64,000 nt of DNA from assembly GCF_002288925.2 (NCBI RefSeq), contig NW_022098044.1, forward strand, positions 12,834,028 to 12,898,027, read 5' to 3'. Positions 21,283-32,186 of this stretch are shown piece after piece. Below the pieces are notes generated by a model that saw only the letters and a list, made by a program, of their open reading frames with translations, did no database searches and had not been told where the DNA came from. The stretch is from Delphinapterus leucas (taxonomy: Eukaryota > Chordata > Mammalia > Artiodactyla > Monodontidae). Made by a program: the position numbers and the translations under genes. The first letter of the stretch is position 1. Every line of letters begins with the position of its first letter.

Positions 21283-21312
<30 letters not shown>
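21282..21312. repeat. (CA)n microsatellite
   Basis: About 14 CA units with CG interruptions near the ends. Potential Z-DNA and length polymorphism. Confidence 0.95.
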
Positions 21313-21314
<2 letters not shown>

Positions 21315-21367
21315 TGCTGTCCAGATTGGCTGAGACAATATAAAATCAGAATAAAATGAAAGCTCAG

Positions 21368-21582
21368 GACTTCCCTGGTGGCGCAGTGGTTGAGAGTCTG
21401 CCTGCCGATGCAGGGGACACGGGTTCGTGCCCCGGTCCGGGAAGATCCCACATGCTGCGGAGTGGCTGGGCCCGTGAGCCATGGCCGCTGAGCCTGCGCG
21501 TCTGGAGCCTGTGCTCCACAACGGGAGAGGCCACAACAGTGAGAGGCCTGCGTACCACAAAAAAAAAAAAAAAAAAAAAAAA
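21368..21582 (+). mobile_element. CHR-type SINE, short form
   Basis: Plus-strand copy: GACTTCCCTGGTGGCGCAG start, A box TGGCGCAGTGG, B box GGTTCGTGCCC, GCGTACCAC end, and ~24-bp A tail. The target duplication GAAAGCTCAG lies at 21358-21367 and 21583-21592. Confidence 0.95.
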
Positions 21583-21847
21583 GAAAGCTCAGAAGAGGGG
21601 ACACATGTCATGCACAGGGGAGTCATTGTCAACTCTTTACTAAGTCATTACATTAGCTTAACTAAGAAGCTGTTGTATTGTAAAGAAAAAGGATGCTAAA
21701 TAAATTCAAAAGTGATTTATGGGGAACATTTGTCTAAACTTTGTTTTTTATTAAACACCAGCTGATTTAGAACTTTACGTATTATAAATTGTTTTCATTT
21801 ACTCTTGTGCAGCCCTTATCATTTGCATAAAATAACTCTTTTCTGGT

Positions 21848-21930
21848 GCATCTCATTTTTTATAATATAATGCCTGGCCTTAAAAAAAGAATCATGTACA
21901 TAATAACAGAAAGGAAAAAAAGAATAAAAA
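21848..21930. repeat. ~80-bp dispersed segment, copy 2
   Basis: TCTCATTTTTTATAATATAATG... ATGTACATAATAACAGAAAGG partners with 20855-20935, 993 bp away. The order of this pair relative to the 143-bp pair is reversed on the two sides, so it is not one simple tandem duplication. Confidence 0.7.
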
Positions 21931-22322
21931 ATGAGGAGGAATATAAATGACTTTAACAAGTGCACTATTAATACTTAACATAATTGCAGCTTATACTTGA
22001 AGCACTCACAGATCTCATACTCTTTCCAAGCATTACTCTTAATTTTCCCAACAATGCTGTGAGTGCATAGGGGGGAAAAGCAGGGGAAGATTTGGTAGGG
22101 TTAGTTGTTCATGGCTTGAAAATCACCACTTTGAGGCTGAAGAAGGTAAGTCACTTTAAGGCATCTCCTCCTCCCAGTCTTTCTCCTGCAGGTTCTAACC
22201 ATTTCATATCCTCCATCCAGACAAGGGAAAGAGGAAGGAGGAGGTATTACTGGGTTTGAAAAAAAAGGGTTCAAATTGTTAAGTGGGCGGAATGTAGAGC
22301 GGTAAACATACAGAGGGCTCTG

Positions 22323-22465
22323 TCTTAGAATACAGGAAAGCGACCTTCATCTAGGGACTGATTTATTCTGAGGTAGCCAAGTATGACTACATCAGCACCC
22401 TCCTCCCTCTGTTAATTATACAAATGACACTGGCATAGGCAGAGGCTATGAATATTTACACACTG
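22323..22465. repeat. 143-bp duplicated segment, copy B
   Basis: Near-identical to 19844-19986 (3 differences in 143). Flanks differ on both sides at single-base resolution. The surrounding sequence is not recognisable L1, so this copy looks like the displaced one. Confidence 0.95.
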
Positions 22466-23357
22466 TGTTCTGACTTAGGCCTCCAAGGAACTTAGTGGGA
22501 TAATTGTACAAAAAGGAATCCGCATTTACTTATTAAATTAATGTTTACTATGGAAAATGCACTCGAGACAGTACTTTAAGAGATATAAAACTTCATCTCA
22601 AAAATCAGTTGAGTACAAAATGACACAATTAGTTCTCTAAAATAAGATTGAACCTGGCTTTAAACCTTTTCCTTCTGACTTGCTAAGGAATTCCAAAGGG
22701 GATCCTTCTTATACCAGGACTTATGTTAGGTGGCTTCTTACTCATAGCAGAACTTTCTAAAATGGCTTGGTGGTCTTCAGGTCAGACTGGTAAGTGCTGA
22801 TGTGCTTGGCGTCCAGGGCAGTAGGGGAGGTTCTGAGTTAGGCAGATGACACAGCCCCTGTGTTTTCTTGCTAAGTCCCTAGGGAAGAAGGCAAGTTTCC
22901 TGCTGTTCATTCACCCCTAACCGTAAGGTCTCTAGATCAGTCATTGGACAACACTTTCCCCTCTCTCCTCTCTGTGCTTGGTCATTACCCTCCTCTAAAT
23001 CTCTCTCCTCATTCACCTCTTTCTAAGACCATCCTCTCCACAATCTGTCTTTGGTTTTGGTAACAAAAGGCAGAAAGGATATTTTTTCTCAAATGTTTGG
23101 ATTTGATTTTTGTATCATAAACAGTGCTAGGTGGAGAATGTCTGGTTTCAGTTGTTCTAGTAAATATGGAGATGAAGGGCATTTCAGGAAGGAATAGTTT
23201 ATGTAAACTCTCAGAAGCCTGAGAGAGTATGTTTCCTTAAGAGGACAGGGAACAGAATTAAATGGAGCAGATGGTGCGTTTGACGCTAGACTTCAGATAA
23301 GGCTGATCACCCATGATACCATATTCCAAGTTATTTCCAGTCTGGAGTGTTTCTTAT
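22466..23357. other. No gene seen
   Basis: Unique-looking DNA. No conserved frame, no named repeat. Confidence 0.4.
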
Positions 23358-23522
23358 CCTTCCTTCCTTCCTTCCTTCCTTCCTTCCTTCCTTCCTTCCT
23401 TCCTTCCTTCCTCCCTCCCTCCCTCCCTCCCTCCCTCCCTCCCTTCCTTCCTTCCTTCCTTCCTTCCCTTTCCTTCCCCTTCCTTCCCCTTTCTTTTCTT
23501 TCTTTCTTTCTTTTCTTTCTTC
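23358..23522. repeat. Mirror-like pyrimidine tract (CTTC)n(CCCT)n(CTTC)n
   Basis: About 165 bp of pure pyrimidine on the plus strand: CCTT units, then seven or so CCCT units, then CCTT, then TTTCTTTC. The near-mirror layout is the kind that can form intramolecular triplex (H-DNA). Long serine/proline/leucine frames through it are artefacts. Confidence 0.95.
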
Positions 23523-23807
23523 AATTAGAAGGTGTATTTTCTGATGGAGAGAGCAAACTCATGAGGAAAAATAAAGTGTAAAACTTGAAAACTTGAATTA
23601 TGATAATGATAGAAGACCTCTCATTTATTGCTTTATCTCCATGGTAAAATCTATCCCATTTCTAAACTGCAAGAAGAGTTCGAATATTCCTCATTGTTGT
23701 CCAAAATCTCATTTTTTCCATAACAGTAAGAGCTAGATTGACTCAAAGTCACTTATTGCTAATCATGCTGATGGTCTAATGAAGTACAAACGTCTATGCT
23801 CACTTTT

Positions 23808-24140
23808 TTTTTAATATAAATTTATTTATTTTTGGCTGTGTTGGGTCTTCGTTGCTGCACATGGGCTTTCTCCAGTTGCGGTGAGCGGGGGCTACTCTTT
23901 GTTGCGGACTTCTCATTGCGGTGGCTTCTCTTGTGTGGAGCATGGGCTCTAGGCCTGCGGGCTTCGGTAATTGTGGCATGCAGGCTCAGTACTTGTGGCT
24001 TGCAGGCTCTAGAGCACAGGCTCAGTAGTTGTGGGCTTAGTTGCTCCGCGGCATGTGGGATCTTCCAGGACCAGGGACTGAACACATGTCCCCTGCATTG
24101 GCAGTTGGCTTCTTAACTACTGCACCACCATGGAAGTCCT
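23808..24140 (-). mobile_element. CHR-type SINE, long form (old)
   Basis: Minus-strand long form. From the tail: TTATTTTTGGCTGTGTTGGGTCTTCGTTGCTGC, then the central GC-rich repeats, then GCACCACCATGGAAGTCC as the tRNA-like head. The B box is degraded (GTTCAGTCCC). It is flanked by an imperfect duplication (CTATGCTCACTTT / GTGTGGTCACTTT). More diverged than the short-form copies, so probably older. Confidence 0.9.
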
Positions 24141-25757
24141 GTGTGGTCACTTTAAGAATGAGTAAACCATGGCTCATAAATGTTCAGAAACATGCCCAGC
24201 TCGTATGTTAAGGTCACTCGATGTCCCAGCACATACTTCTGTCTATCCAACTTACTGGCATCTCACTTGACATGGGTGATGGGGCAAGCAGGTGGGACAG
24301 GTATCTATTGACAGGTAGAATCATTATCATTCTGGAGTCAGAGCTGTGGGGGCCACCAGATTACTTACCCTAAGCATGCACTGGGAGAATTGCATGGTTG
24401 TGATATAATGCAAGGCTGGATCTATTTTTTATTCTCCTAGTACGAGCAGCATTGCATGACCATAACATTTCATACACAGAATCTCTGCTTCTGAAACAAG
24501 ATTAATCTTAGGTAGCCCCATACTGGGACTGTGTGAGAATGAAAACCAATAATGATCTGTGCATGAAAGATGACTTTGAACATCATGTTTCAATAGAATT
24601 CACAATAAGATATGGTTGTACTGTAGAGCTCGGCAGGAGAAAGGCACTCTGTACATGGAAGGTGACATTATTTTTATAATAATCTAATGCTGCTCATATG
24701 CCAGCTCTCATAACACCTAACCCTTCCCTGTTTTCCAAATCGTGTGGGTGATGATTTGCCTAGGTGATATGTGTCATGTCGTGTGTATACAGGCAATTTT
24801 CTTTGGTTGCTGAAGTTGTCAATTTCTGAGCAGTAAGATGGAGAAAATTTAGCATCGTGTCTCTGCTTACATTTGCAAGGTTTGGCCCTGTACCATTTCC
24901 TCTGGTCATTTCTCAAGAATCCTGAAAGAGCATATAAAATAATAAGCCTTTTGCAATTACACGTCCCAAATATTGATCTGTATATTTTTTCTTAGGTTAG
25001 ATTGTGGATATTATTTAGACAGCGGCACGCAGACATTTATGGCATATAATGTTAGAGGAAAACATGCTGTAATTTGAATTGGATTTTTCATGGATACAAT
25101 AAAAGCTTGGAATTATATTCCTGGTCAGTGAGCAGAATGCCCAAATCTACTTCATTATTTTACAAGAAAAATGGGGACCAGCATTTTATTTACTAACTTG
25201 AAAATTTGTTTTAATTTCTATAAAGCTGAATAAAAACCTTCAGATTTACACTGAGAGAGTCCTTGTTGTCTTTGTATTTTGCTCTGATGACAAACAAGAA
25301 GGTGAAGTTCACTTCCACCAGGTTCTGAAGGTTTTCTCCAAGAATATCTTAACTTCCAGGACACTTCTTAGGAGGCATCAGCCTCATTTGATGGCTTCGC
25401 CAAAAACAAACAAACAAAAAGACCTGAGATGTGTCTTTCACTGCTATTTGTTTTAGCTCTTTCCTTGTATTTCTCTAGCAAGACATCTGGCTTCTTCTAA
25501 TGATCCTTTCTGGTTTCTTGGGGAGCCTCCTCTTCAGCTCTCCCCTGCAGTATCTTCTGCAACAGAAATCATCTTCACCTTTAGAGTTTGGCACCAGTCC
25601 TGATTTGCTCCAAGTTCATCAATCTTCCATCCTTCACTCTGTGGTTAGGTGAGAATGTCAAATACATCAACACGTTGACATGAATGGTGGCCCAGCATCA
25701 AAGCAGCCAGCCATCCACAAGTCTTCTTCCACAGTCACACAATCAAAAATACCTTAC
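24141..25757. other. No gene seen; repeat-free stretch
   Basis: About 1.6 kb without recognisable repeats. Between 24,370 and 25,250 it is AT-rich and free of obvious transposon sequence. Around 25,260-25,700 the minus strand shows mixed frames with stops and no recognisable protein. A degraded processed pseudogene is possible but unsupported. Confidence 0.4.
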
Positions 25758-25974
25758 AGGGCTTCCCTGGTGGCGCAGTGGTTGAGAGTTCGCCTGCCGA
25801 TGCAGGGGACACGGGTTCGTGCCCCAGTCCGGGAGGATCCCACATGCCGCAGAGCGGCTGGCCCGTGAGCCATGGCCGCTGAGCCTGTGCGTCCGGAGCC
25901 TATGCTCCGCAATGGGAGAGGCCACAACAGTGAGAGAGAGGCCTGCGTACTGCAAAAAAAAAAAAAAAAAAAAA
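25758..25974 (+). mobile_element. CHR-type SINE, short form
   Basis: Starts GGGCTTCCCTGGTGGCGCAG. B box GGTTCGTGCCC. Ends GCGTACTGC plus ~21-bp A tail. It carries a short GAGAGA expansion in the AACAGTGAGAGAGAGGCC region. No perfect target duplication is visible; the flanks AAAATACCTTAC and AAAATCCCTTGC may be a decayed one. Confidence 0.93.
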
Positions 25975-26639
25975 TCCCTTGCGCCCCAGGCACAATATGC
26001 TCCTTGACCTATGATCATGAACAAAAAATCAGCTGTTAAACTTCTTGCTCTTCTTTTATCAGACACATAGTATGACTGGACACATTGTTTCACTAGAGAT
26101 GGAAAGATTTATTGTTATCGTTTTTTGATCAAACACTTCAACAGTTTTCCATAAAAATGACTTGCAAGTTCATCTCTTTCGTGAGCTATGTTTTATCCCA
26201 ACAACACCCAATATTCCCAGAAATATCTTAGAGTCTCCTTTTACATGTTGCTTTCTAAATTCATTTACTAAACTCAGGAGGAAATAACTTTAATTTTCAG
26301 GTGGAGATGCTCTCACTCACGTTCTTCTTTGCTTTTTCTCTCCACGCCTTATTCCTTGCTTCATTCAGGTCATCTTTACCAATAGTCAATCAATGGACCA
26401 AGTTCTCTGATGGGGGTCACAAGTGCGAGAGGTTTTGGAGCCATCAATCTTTATCATGAGAAGTCAAAGCAAATGCCTGCATTCCATGAAGTAGGAATCT
26501 TTGATCTTTTTTGTGACTTGATCTCAAACTCTTGAACTGTTTGCCAGTGGTAGAGATAAATACAGACTGATTTATCTCTTTGCTCTTTCAATGAGGCTGT
26601 TTGTAGTATCAGGTCTTTAATAGTGGATTTTGGAGACAC
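25975..26639. other. No gene seen
   Basis: Unique-looking sequence between a SINE and a MIR. No supported coding region. Confidence 0.4.
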
Positions 26640-26825
26640 AAACCATGGTCGTTAGCAATATGACCTTGGGGGATGTTTTCTAATTTCTGGGTGTCTCAGT
26701 TTCCTCATCTGTAAATTGGGGATAAAAATAGGACCTAGCTTACAGTGTTCTTGAGATGCTTATAGAAACTCAGTGTTTGTATTTTGAAAGTGCTTCATAA
26801 ATGGCAACTGTTTGTTATAGTTAAG
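26640..26825 (+). mobile_element. MIR SINE
   Basis: AATATGACCTTGGGGGATG, GTCTCAGTTTCCTCATCTGTAAA and TTGGGGATAAAAATAGGACCTA follow the MIR core order, then the tail GAAAGTGCTTCATAAATGG. Ancient mammalian repeat. Confidence 0.85.
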
Positions 26826-27839
26826 CCCTTTTGAGACATTGCCACATATTTTCAGGAAGGTTCCTAGGTGTTGGCAGAGTATGCTCTGCATTTATGAGTT
26901 GTTTTATCACTGGAACCTGGTATAGTCTCAAGTACCTAATAATTGCACAAAAAATGATACCTTAATATAAGGAAAAATATCTCAGGGATCAAAACCACAA
27001 GCTTGGGGTCTGAATTATTTAGGATATCAATTAAACTACAGTAAAAGAGAGAAACTCAAACTAACAGTGACATAAAGAAGAAAGAATTTCTTTCTCTGCC
27101 ATATAAAGGTCCAGCGAGATTCACGGGCTAGTGAAGTGTTCTATAATCATCAAGAACTCAGGCTGTCTCTGTCTTGTTGCTCTAAGACTTGCCCTGCAGC
27201 TGCCACTCAGAGTCCTAGAGAGTTCTGTAGGTACTGTCATCACATCTGTATTTCAGCCAACAGGATGAGGGAAAGAAGAGGGGAGGAACATTCTATTTCC
27301 CCTAAGGTACAGACTCAAAGTTATACAGTTTACTTCTTCTTGTGACCCACTCCTCTTGCCAGCCTCATTCATCAAGAAGGTTGGAAAGTGCACTTTTTAG
27401 CTTGGCAGCTTCCATTCTATAAGAAAGTCAGATTTTATTTTCTATGTAGATGGCTGGCAAAGTGCCGTGGCATCTTCCTTAAGGGCCTGAAATGCCACGT
27501 TGATCTGCACAGAGGTACTATGTCCAAGGGAATAGCTCTGATGTATGAGCTACAAAAAAAACCACCCATGCTCAGCCATTGCCCTGGAGGAAGAGATCCT
27601 AATTTATCTATTTCAGTTAACGGCATGATTGATCTTCCAGTCGCCCAGGTTGGCCCCCTTGGAGGCTTCTCTCTCCCTCGACAAAAAATTCCAGTAAGTT
27701 TGTCTCCTCTAATGCCTCTTACAAACATCTCCTCTTTTCAACCCACACTAACACCCCAGTTTAGACCTAATTATGTACCACCCAGACAATTGCAATTACA
27801 TCCAAATTGGTCTCCCTTCCCTCAGTTTCTTTGCTTTCC
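26826..27839. other. No gene seen; possible unnamed old repeat
   Basis: The 27,030-27,300 stretch (AGAATTTCTTTCTCTGCC, then ATTTCAGCCAACAGGATG) has the feel of an old interspersed repeat, but I cannot name it. A 160-codon frame at 27388-27870 is proline/leucine-rich, runs into L2 sequence and shows no domain, so I do not call it a gene. Confidence 0.4.
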
Positions 27840-28185
27840 AATTCATTCTACAATACAACTGCTAAGTTAATCTTCCCTGAACACAGCTATGATCATCTCT
27901 GCCCTGCTTAGAAATTTTCAGTGGCTCCCCACTGCCTATTTCACAAAAGCCAAATGCCTCTATCAAGGCGCCCTGCGTTCTGACTCAGGCCTACCTTTCT
28001 AGCGTTATTTACCCTTCTTCCATAAATCTCATGTTCCATGGATTGCTCCATATTTTCCCATGTCTGCCCACCTGCGAAGGACTATTTTGCCCATCATGGA
28101 ACGCATCATCTCCTTTTTGTGGGTTGAAACCATTCCCATCTTTAGAGTTTAGTGCAAACACCACCCCCAAAGATTGCTTCCTGCA
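27840..28185 (-). mobile_element. L2 LINE 3' region
   Basis: The plus strand reads TTTTCAGTGGCTCCCCACTGCC, then GACTCAGGCCTACCTTTCTAGC, and CATGTTCCATGGATTGC. This is the hallmark reverse complement of the L2 ORF2 end and 3' UTR. Confidence 0.8.
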
Positions 28186-28214
28186 GGGAAGAGATAGTCC
28201 CTTCCCATGAACTG

Positions 28215-29245
28215 GCTTCAGAATTTATTTTAGCTTTTTATTGTGAAATGTCTTATATGCAGTTTTAATGAAACAACTCATGTGTGTACAGCTCAATAGG
28301 TTTTTATAAGGTGAATACCCCCATGCAACCAGCACACAAAGGAAGAAAGAAGCATTAGCACCCTCCAGTAGCCCTCTTATGCCTCCCTCTGGTTATAACC
28401 TTTTTATACCTACTTAGAGGGTAACCACCATCCTGACTTCCAGCATCACAAATTAGTTTTGTTTTTGTATCTTAGGTAGAAACACACAGTCATTAATCTT
28501 TTCTTCCTATTGTCTTTTGGATTCAACATTATGTTTTAGAGATTCACTTGTTTTGATCATTTACTCTCTTTGCTATAGAATATTCCATTGGGTGAAAATC
28601 CTACAGTCTATTTATCTTGTTTTATTCCTGAAAGCTGTTCAGGTATACTTTCCAATTTGGAACTATTACAAACAGTGCTGCTATGAGCATTCTAGTTCCT
28701 GTGTTTTGGTGAACATAGGTCTGCATTGGAAATACTCGGTCATGGGGTGTCTTCTATTTTAGTTGATAATAGCAAACAGTTTTCCAAGGTGGTTTTACCA
28801 GTCAACACTCTTACCAGCAGTGAACTAGAGTTTCAGTTGTTCCATACCCTTGTCAATACTTAGTAATTTCTGGATTTTTAATTTTTACCATTCTAAAATG
28901 GATATTTTGGGAATTCCCTCACTGATGAGGGCACGGGTTCAATCCCTGGACAGAAAACTAAGATCCCACAAGCAGCATGGCCAAAACAATAATAATAAAA
29001 TAAAACAGGTATTTAGCAATATCATATTTTAGTTTGAATTCGCAATTCTCTAATGAGTGATGGAGTTGAATATCTATTTCTAGATTTATTAGTCATTTGA
29101 ATATCCTGTCTTGTAAAGTGTCTTTTTACATATTTTGCCCATTTTTCTATTGGATTTTCTATCTTTTTTCTTATTGAGTTAAAATTTCTTATAATCTTGG
29201 TATGATTCCCTTATTAGTTATATATGTTGTAAATTCTTATGTACA
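28215..29245 (-). mobile_element. Old L1M fragment (3' UTR and ORF2 end)
   Basis: TTTTTATTGTGAAATGTCTTATATGC, GTACAGCTCAATAGG, CACTCTTACCAGCAGTG and TAATGAGTGATGGAGTTGAATA are reverse complement of an L1M 3' UTR and ORF2 C terminus. It is interrupted by a short SINE at 28908-29001. Confidence 0.8.
28908..29001 (+). mobile_element. Short tRNA-head SINE (third type) in L1M
   Basis: GGGAATTCCCTCACTGATGAGG, GGTTCAATCCCTGG (good B box) and ACTAAGATCCCACAAGC, ending CATGGCCAAAACAATAATAAT. It is the same type as 47700-47810, with an internal deletion in the first third that removes part of the A-box region. The flanking AAAATGGATATTT / AAAACAGGTATTT is an imperfect duplication. Confidence 0.75.
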
Positions 29246-29254
29246 TTAAAAAGT

Positions 29255-29395
29255 ATTTAAGCTCAATAAGAGCAGGGAAAATATCTTTAAAAAAAAGAAA
29301 ACATTCTCTCTGCAGAGTCAGACACAGTGCTTGGCATATAATAGATTCTCTATAAAACAGTTGCAAAATGAATGAATAATTCAATAAACAACCTT
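29255..29395 (+). mobile_element. L2 3' end fragment
   Basis: TAAGCTCAATAAGAGCAGGG, CAGTGCTTGGCATATAATAGATTC and the GAATGAATAATTCAA tail are the classic L2 3' terminus. Confidence 0.75.
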
Positions 29396-30397
29396 ATCAT
29401 GCACAGATATTTTTGAAACAAGGATCCTCTTTCATGCATTTCTTGTCCTCATCCAATGCTGCATTCACAGTGGTTCATCTTTGTCAAGTGAGTGACTGGA
29501 GAACTTCCAGCAACTAGAAACCTACTGTTGCCTGAAAAGTTCCCCAGAATAGGGCTCTCACGGTAGTGACCCAGTGGGGAGTTAGCAGGCTGCATCCCTC
29601 ATGTTGCTGTCATGAAGGCTTCTAAAATACCTTGCCTACGCTTGCAAAGAAACACTCAGGTTTTTCAGCCCATGGATAACTCCAAAAGTAGGATTTTAAA
29701 AATTCAAAGTGCCCATATGTTCAGTTTGAACTGAGAAATGGTCTCATGAGTAATTAAAAACAGTTACAAAAGCAGTGGAGTTGTAACAATTGAAATATCA
29801 CACACATATGTGTGCACCAAATTAGAAAACCCCATAATACTCAGTCACTGACTATTTCTGTGACGGTGGGGCTTGTGACACAGAATGAGCATCCTCATTC
29901 AGTGCTTACAACTAAGAGTTCAATCACACCTCAGAGATTTCACCAGTTTTTCTAGAGCTTGCTTCTGTTTGTAAGCTGTGTGCTTTGCTTCAGTGAAAGG
30001 CTTTCAGCTAGTGATTGTGGCTTTATGTGTTTCATTGCCACTAGTACTAAACAACCTAATAATAATAAGGAAATCAGCATATTTGTACTGTAGCCTTTCT
30101 CTTTTCTCAAGCAGGTGTGTAAGTGATTAAAGATTTCTTTTTTCCCTTTTTTGATTTTTCCACCACTGCATTTAAAATAGAAATGTATAATGTACATGCT
30201 GATTTCTGAATCAGATGAATTTAATTCCTGCATTTCATTCCACAGGTGATTTTCCCAACCCAATTAGGACTTGGGAGATCGATGAGCACAAAAGGGGTGT
30301 AAAGATCTAGTTATAATGATGCCAAGAAAAGCTTGGAGTGGTCTTACAGAGTTAGGAGCTAGATATTATGGTGGAAAAGCACAAACCGATGCTCTAG
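29396..30397. other. No gene seen
   Basis: About 1 kb of unique-looking DNA. Minus-strand frame 29952-30263 lacks any recognisable feature. Confidence 0.4.
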
Positions 30398-30525
30398 AAT
30401 AGGGATTAACATGCCTTTTCTGTAAAGGCCAAGCGGGACATACAACTCTGTTATAAGAACTCCACTCTGCTGTTGTAGTGTGTGCAAAAGCAGGAAGAGA
30501 CATGTACATAGATATAAATGATAAA
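30398..30525. mobile_element. hAT-Charlie-type DNA transposon fragment
   Basis: AGGGATTAACATGCCTTTTCTGTAAAGGCC, then CTCCACTCTGCTGTTGTAGTG, GCAAAAGCAGG and GACATGTACATAGATATAAATG follow the same order as the copy at 7979-8195. The right part is missing. Old and eroded. Confidence 0.65.
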
Positions 30526-31284
30526 GTCAAGACTCAGAGAGCTCAAGATAGATGCTAAAGGTCACACAGTGAGTTGACAACAGATTCAGAACAAAAATGC
30601 CATGGTGATGGGTAGGATCAATAATGAAGAGACAGTAGTTCATGTAACTCCCTTCCTAAATCACACATCTTCACATCCCTTCATTTGCAACACGACAATA
30701 CATATCAGCTCTTTCCTCTCCTACTTCCAAGATATCCTGGAAAGCAGTGAGCCTTTCTCCCCAGGAAAGTACCTGGTCTCTGAGCCTGAAGATGTGGGAT
30801 GGACCTGAGAGTGCCTTTGTCTGCAATATGTCCACTTTGCTCTGAGAACAGGTGAGGTAGGAGAGAATACCCAAGTGGGTGATTGGCCACTTGCTCCTTG
30901 GTTTTCCTGGCCATTTGTAATTTACACAGCAGTTCGAGTGCAAGGAGAGCCAGAGCCGGGGTGTGCCCAGGAAAGTGTGCCCAGGATATAGACACCCTCT
31001 GAATTCATCCAAACTGTTTAATGGAAGTTGTCTAGCTCTGGAGCTATTCTACATGACACAAAATCTATTTGCTGTAAGGCAAGCTTCCTTTTGGAGCAAT
31101 TACTACTGCAATAGGACAAGTACCGTGTTCACTTCTCTTGAGCCTTTTTTCTAAACCTCAATATAAGAGCGGGATGGTTCTCCCTTCTTTCTTCACTGCA
31201 TACCCACCTGTGAACAAACTGAGGAAACAGTCACTTCTAAGATGATTCTATATGAAAAGAATCTGAGATTTAAGCATTCTATTC
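30526..31284. other. No gene seen
   Basis: Unique-looking DNA with no supported frame; a possible L2-like border is too weak to call. Confidence 0.4.
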
Positions 31285-31485
31285 TAGTGGGGAAAAGTAG
31301 AGTAGGAATAAGAAAACCAGAGTCTAGTCTTGACTCTCCCATTGAACATATGTTAGGTCTTGTGCCTATCTCTTCCCATTTCTGGACTTCAACATCCTCA
31401 ATTACACAACAAAATGATTATGCTAGATGATATATAAAGGCTTCTCTGAACATTTTTTGTTCTACAACCCTGTGATTCAGTTTTG
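31285..31485 (+). mobile_element. MIR3-like SINE
   Basis: AAACCAGAGTCTAGTC, then CTGGACTTCAACATCCTCAATTACAC, ATTATGCTAGATGATATATAAAGGCTTC and CCTGTGATTC follow the MIR3 pattern of 'ctagatgatctctaaggtc...attctatgattc'. Confidence 0.7.
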
Positions 31486-31849
31486 TTGATGATATCTCTC
31501 TTTATATATTCATGAGCTATTTTTAAAAGTGAGCACTCACTATGTCTATAGAAGCTTTCCCAAAAAGTTGAAGTCATGACACTATTGAAATGCTTAAAAT
31601 TCACTTGGGTAGACAAGGCAGGATATGACGAATACTTGATGAATTGCAACATGATGAGGGTTAAGGATGAGTCAGAAAACATGGTAGCTTGGGTCAGGGA
31701 ATGTGTCTTAAAAAAGTTCAAACTTCATCGAAGGTAGAATTTGATCTTAGCATTAAGTGACAAAGTAAGAAGGTGCTGCATTTTTAAAGGTTGGTAGAAC
31801 TTGGATATACTGAGAATAAGACAGGGTGGAAAGGTAAATACCAACAGAT

Positions 31850-32100
31850 CTTCCATTTAGGGAAAGTCCAGGTGGAAAAGAGTACTTGAGAAGAATCAGA
31901 AGGTAAGTTTAGATAAGAAGCTTGGCACATAAAGAAGGATGGCCTTGAGGGCCAAAATAAGAAACTTGGACTTTTTTTTTCTAGAGGGAGTAACAGGTAA
32001 TTGTCTGAATATTTCTGGATAGTTGAATTACATGATAACAACCACGTATGATGATTCTCTGACAGCAGCATATTGAATAGATTCAAAACAAGTAAACTAG
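31850..32100 (-). mobile_element. L2 LINE fragment
   Basis: The plus strand has GGCCTTGAGGGCCAAAATAAG, AACTTGGACTTTTTTT and GAATTACATGATAACA in L2 reverse-complement order (the 'ggactttat ... agtgacatgat' region). Diverged, edges soft. Confidence 0.5.
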
Positions 32101-32186
32101 ATAAACAGAGAATATTTGGGTAGCTACGGAAACAAAATAGGTATGAGGTAATGAGATGCTAGTGGTGGTAAGAAAGGACAATTGTA

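Noticed and set aside
21282..21312. CRISPR-like or satellite array
   Set aside because: Simple dinucleotide repeat only; no spaced repeats of CRISPR type anywhere in the window.
23313..23544. Frames rich in FLPS repeats
   Set aside because: Translation of (CCTT)n simple sequence.
25260..25740. Possible processed pseudogene on the minus strand
   Set aside because: Broken frames did not match any protein I recognise, and no poly-A or target duplication was found.
27388..27870. 160-codon plus-strand frame as a possible gene
   Set aside because: No domain, no signal for splicing, biased P/L composition, and its end lies in L2 sequence.
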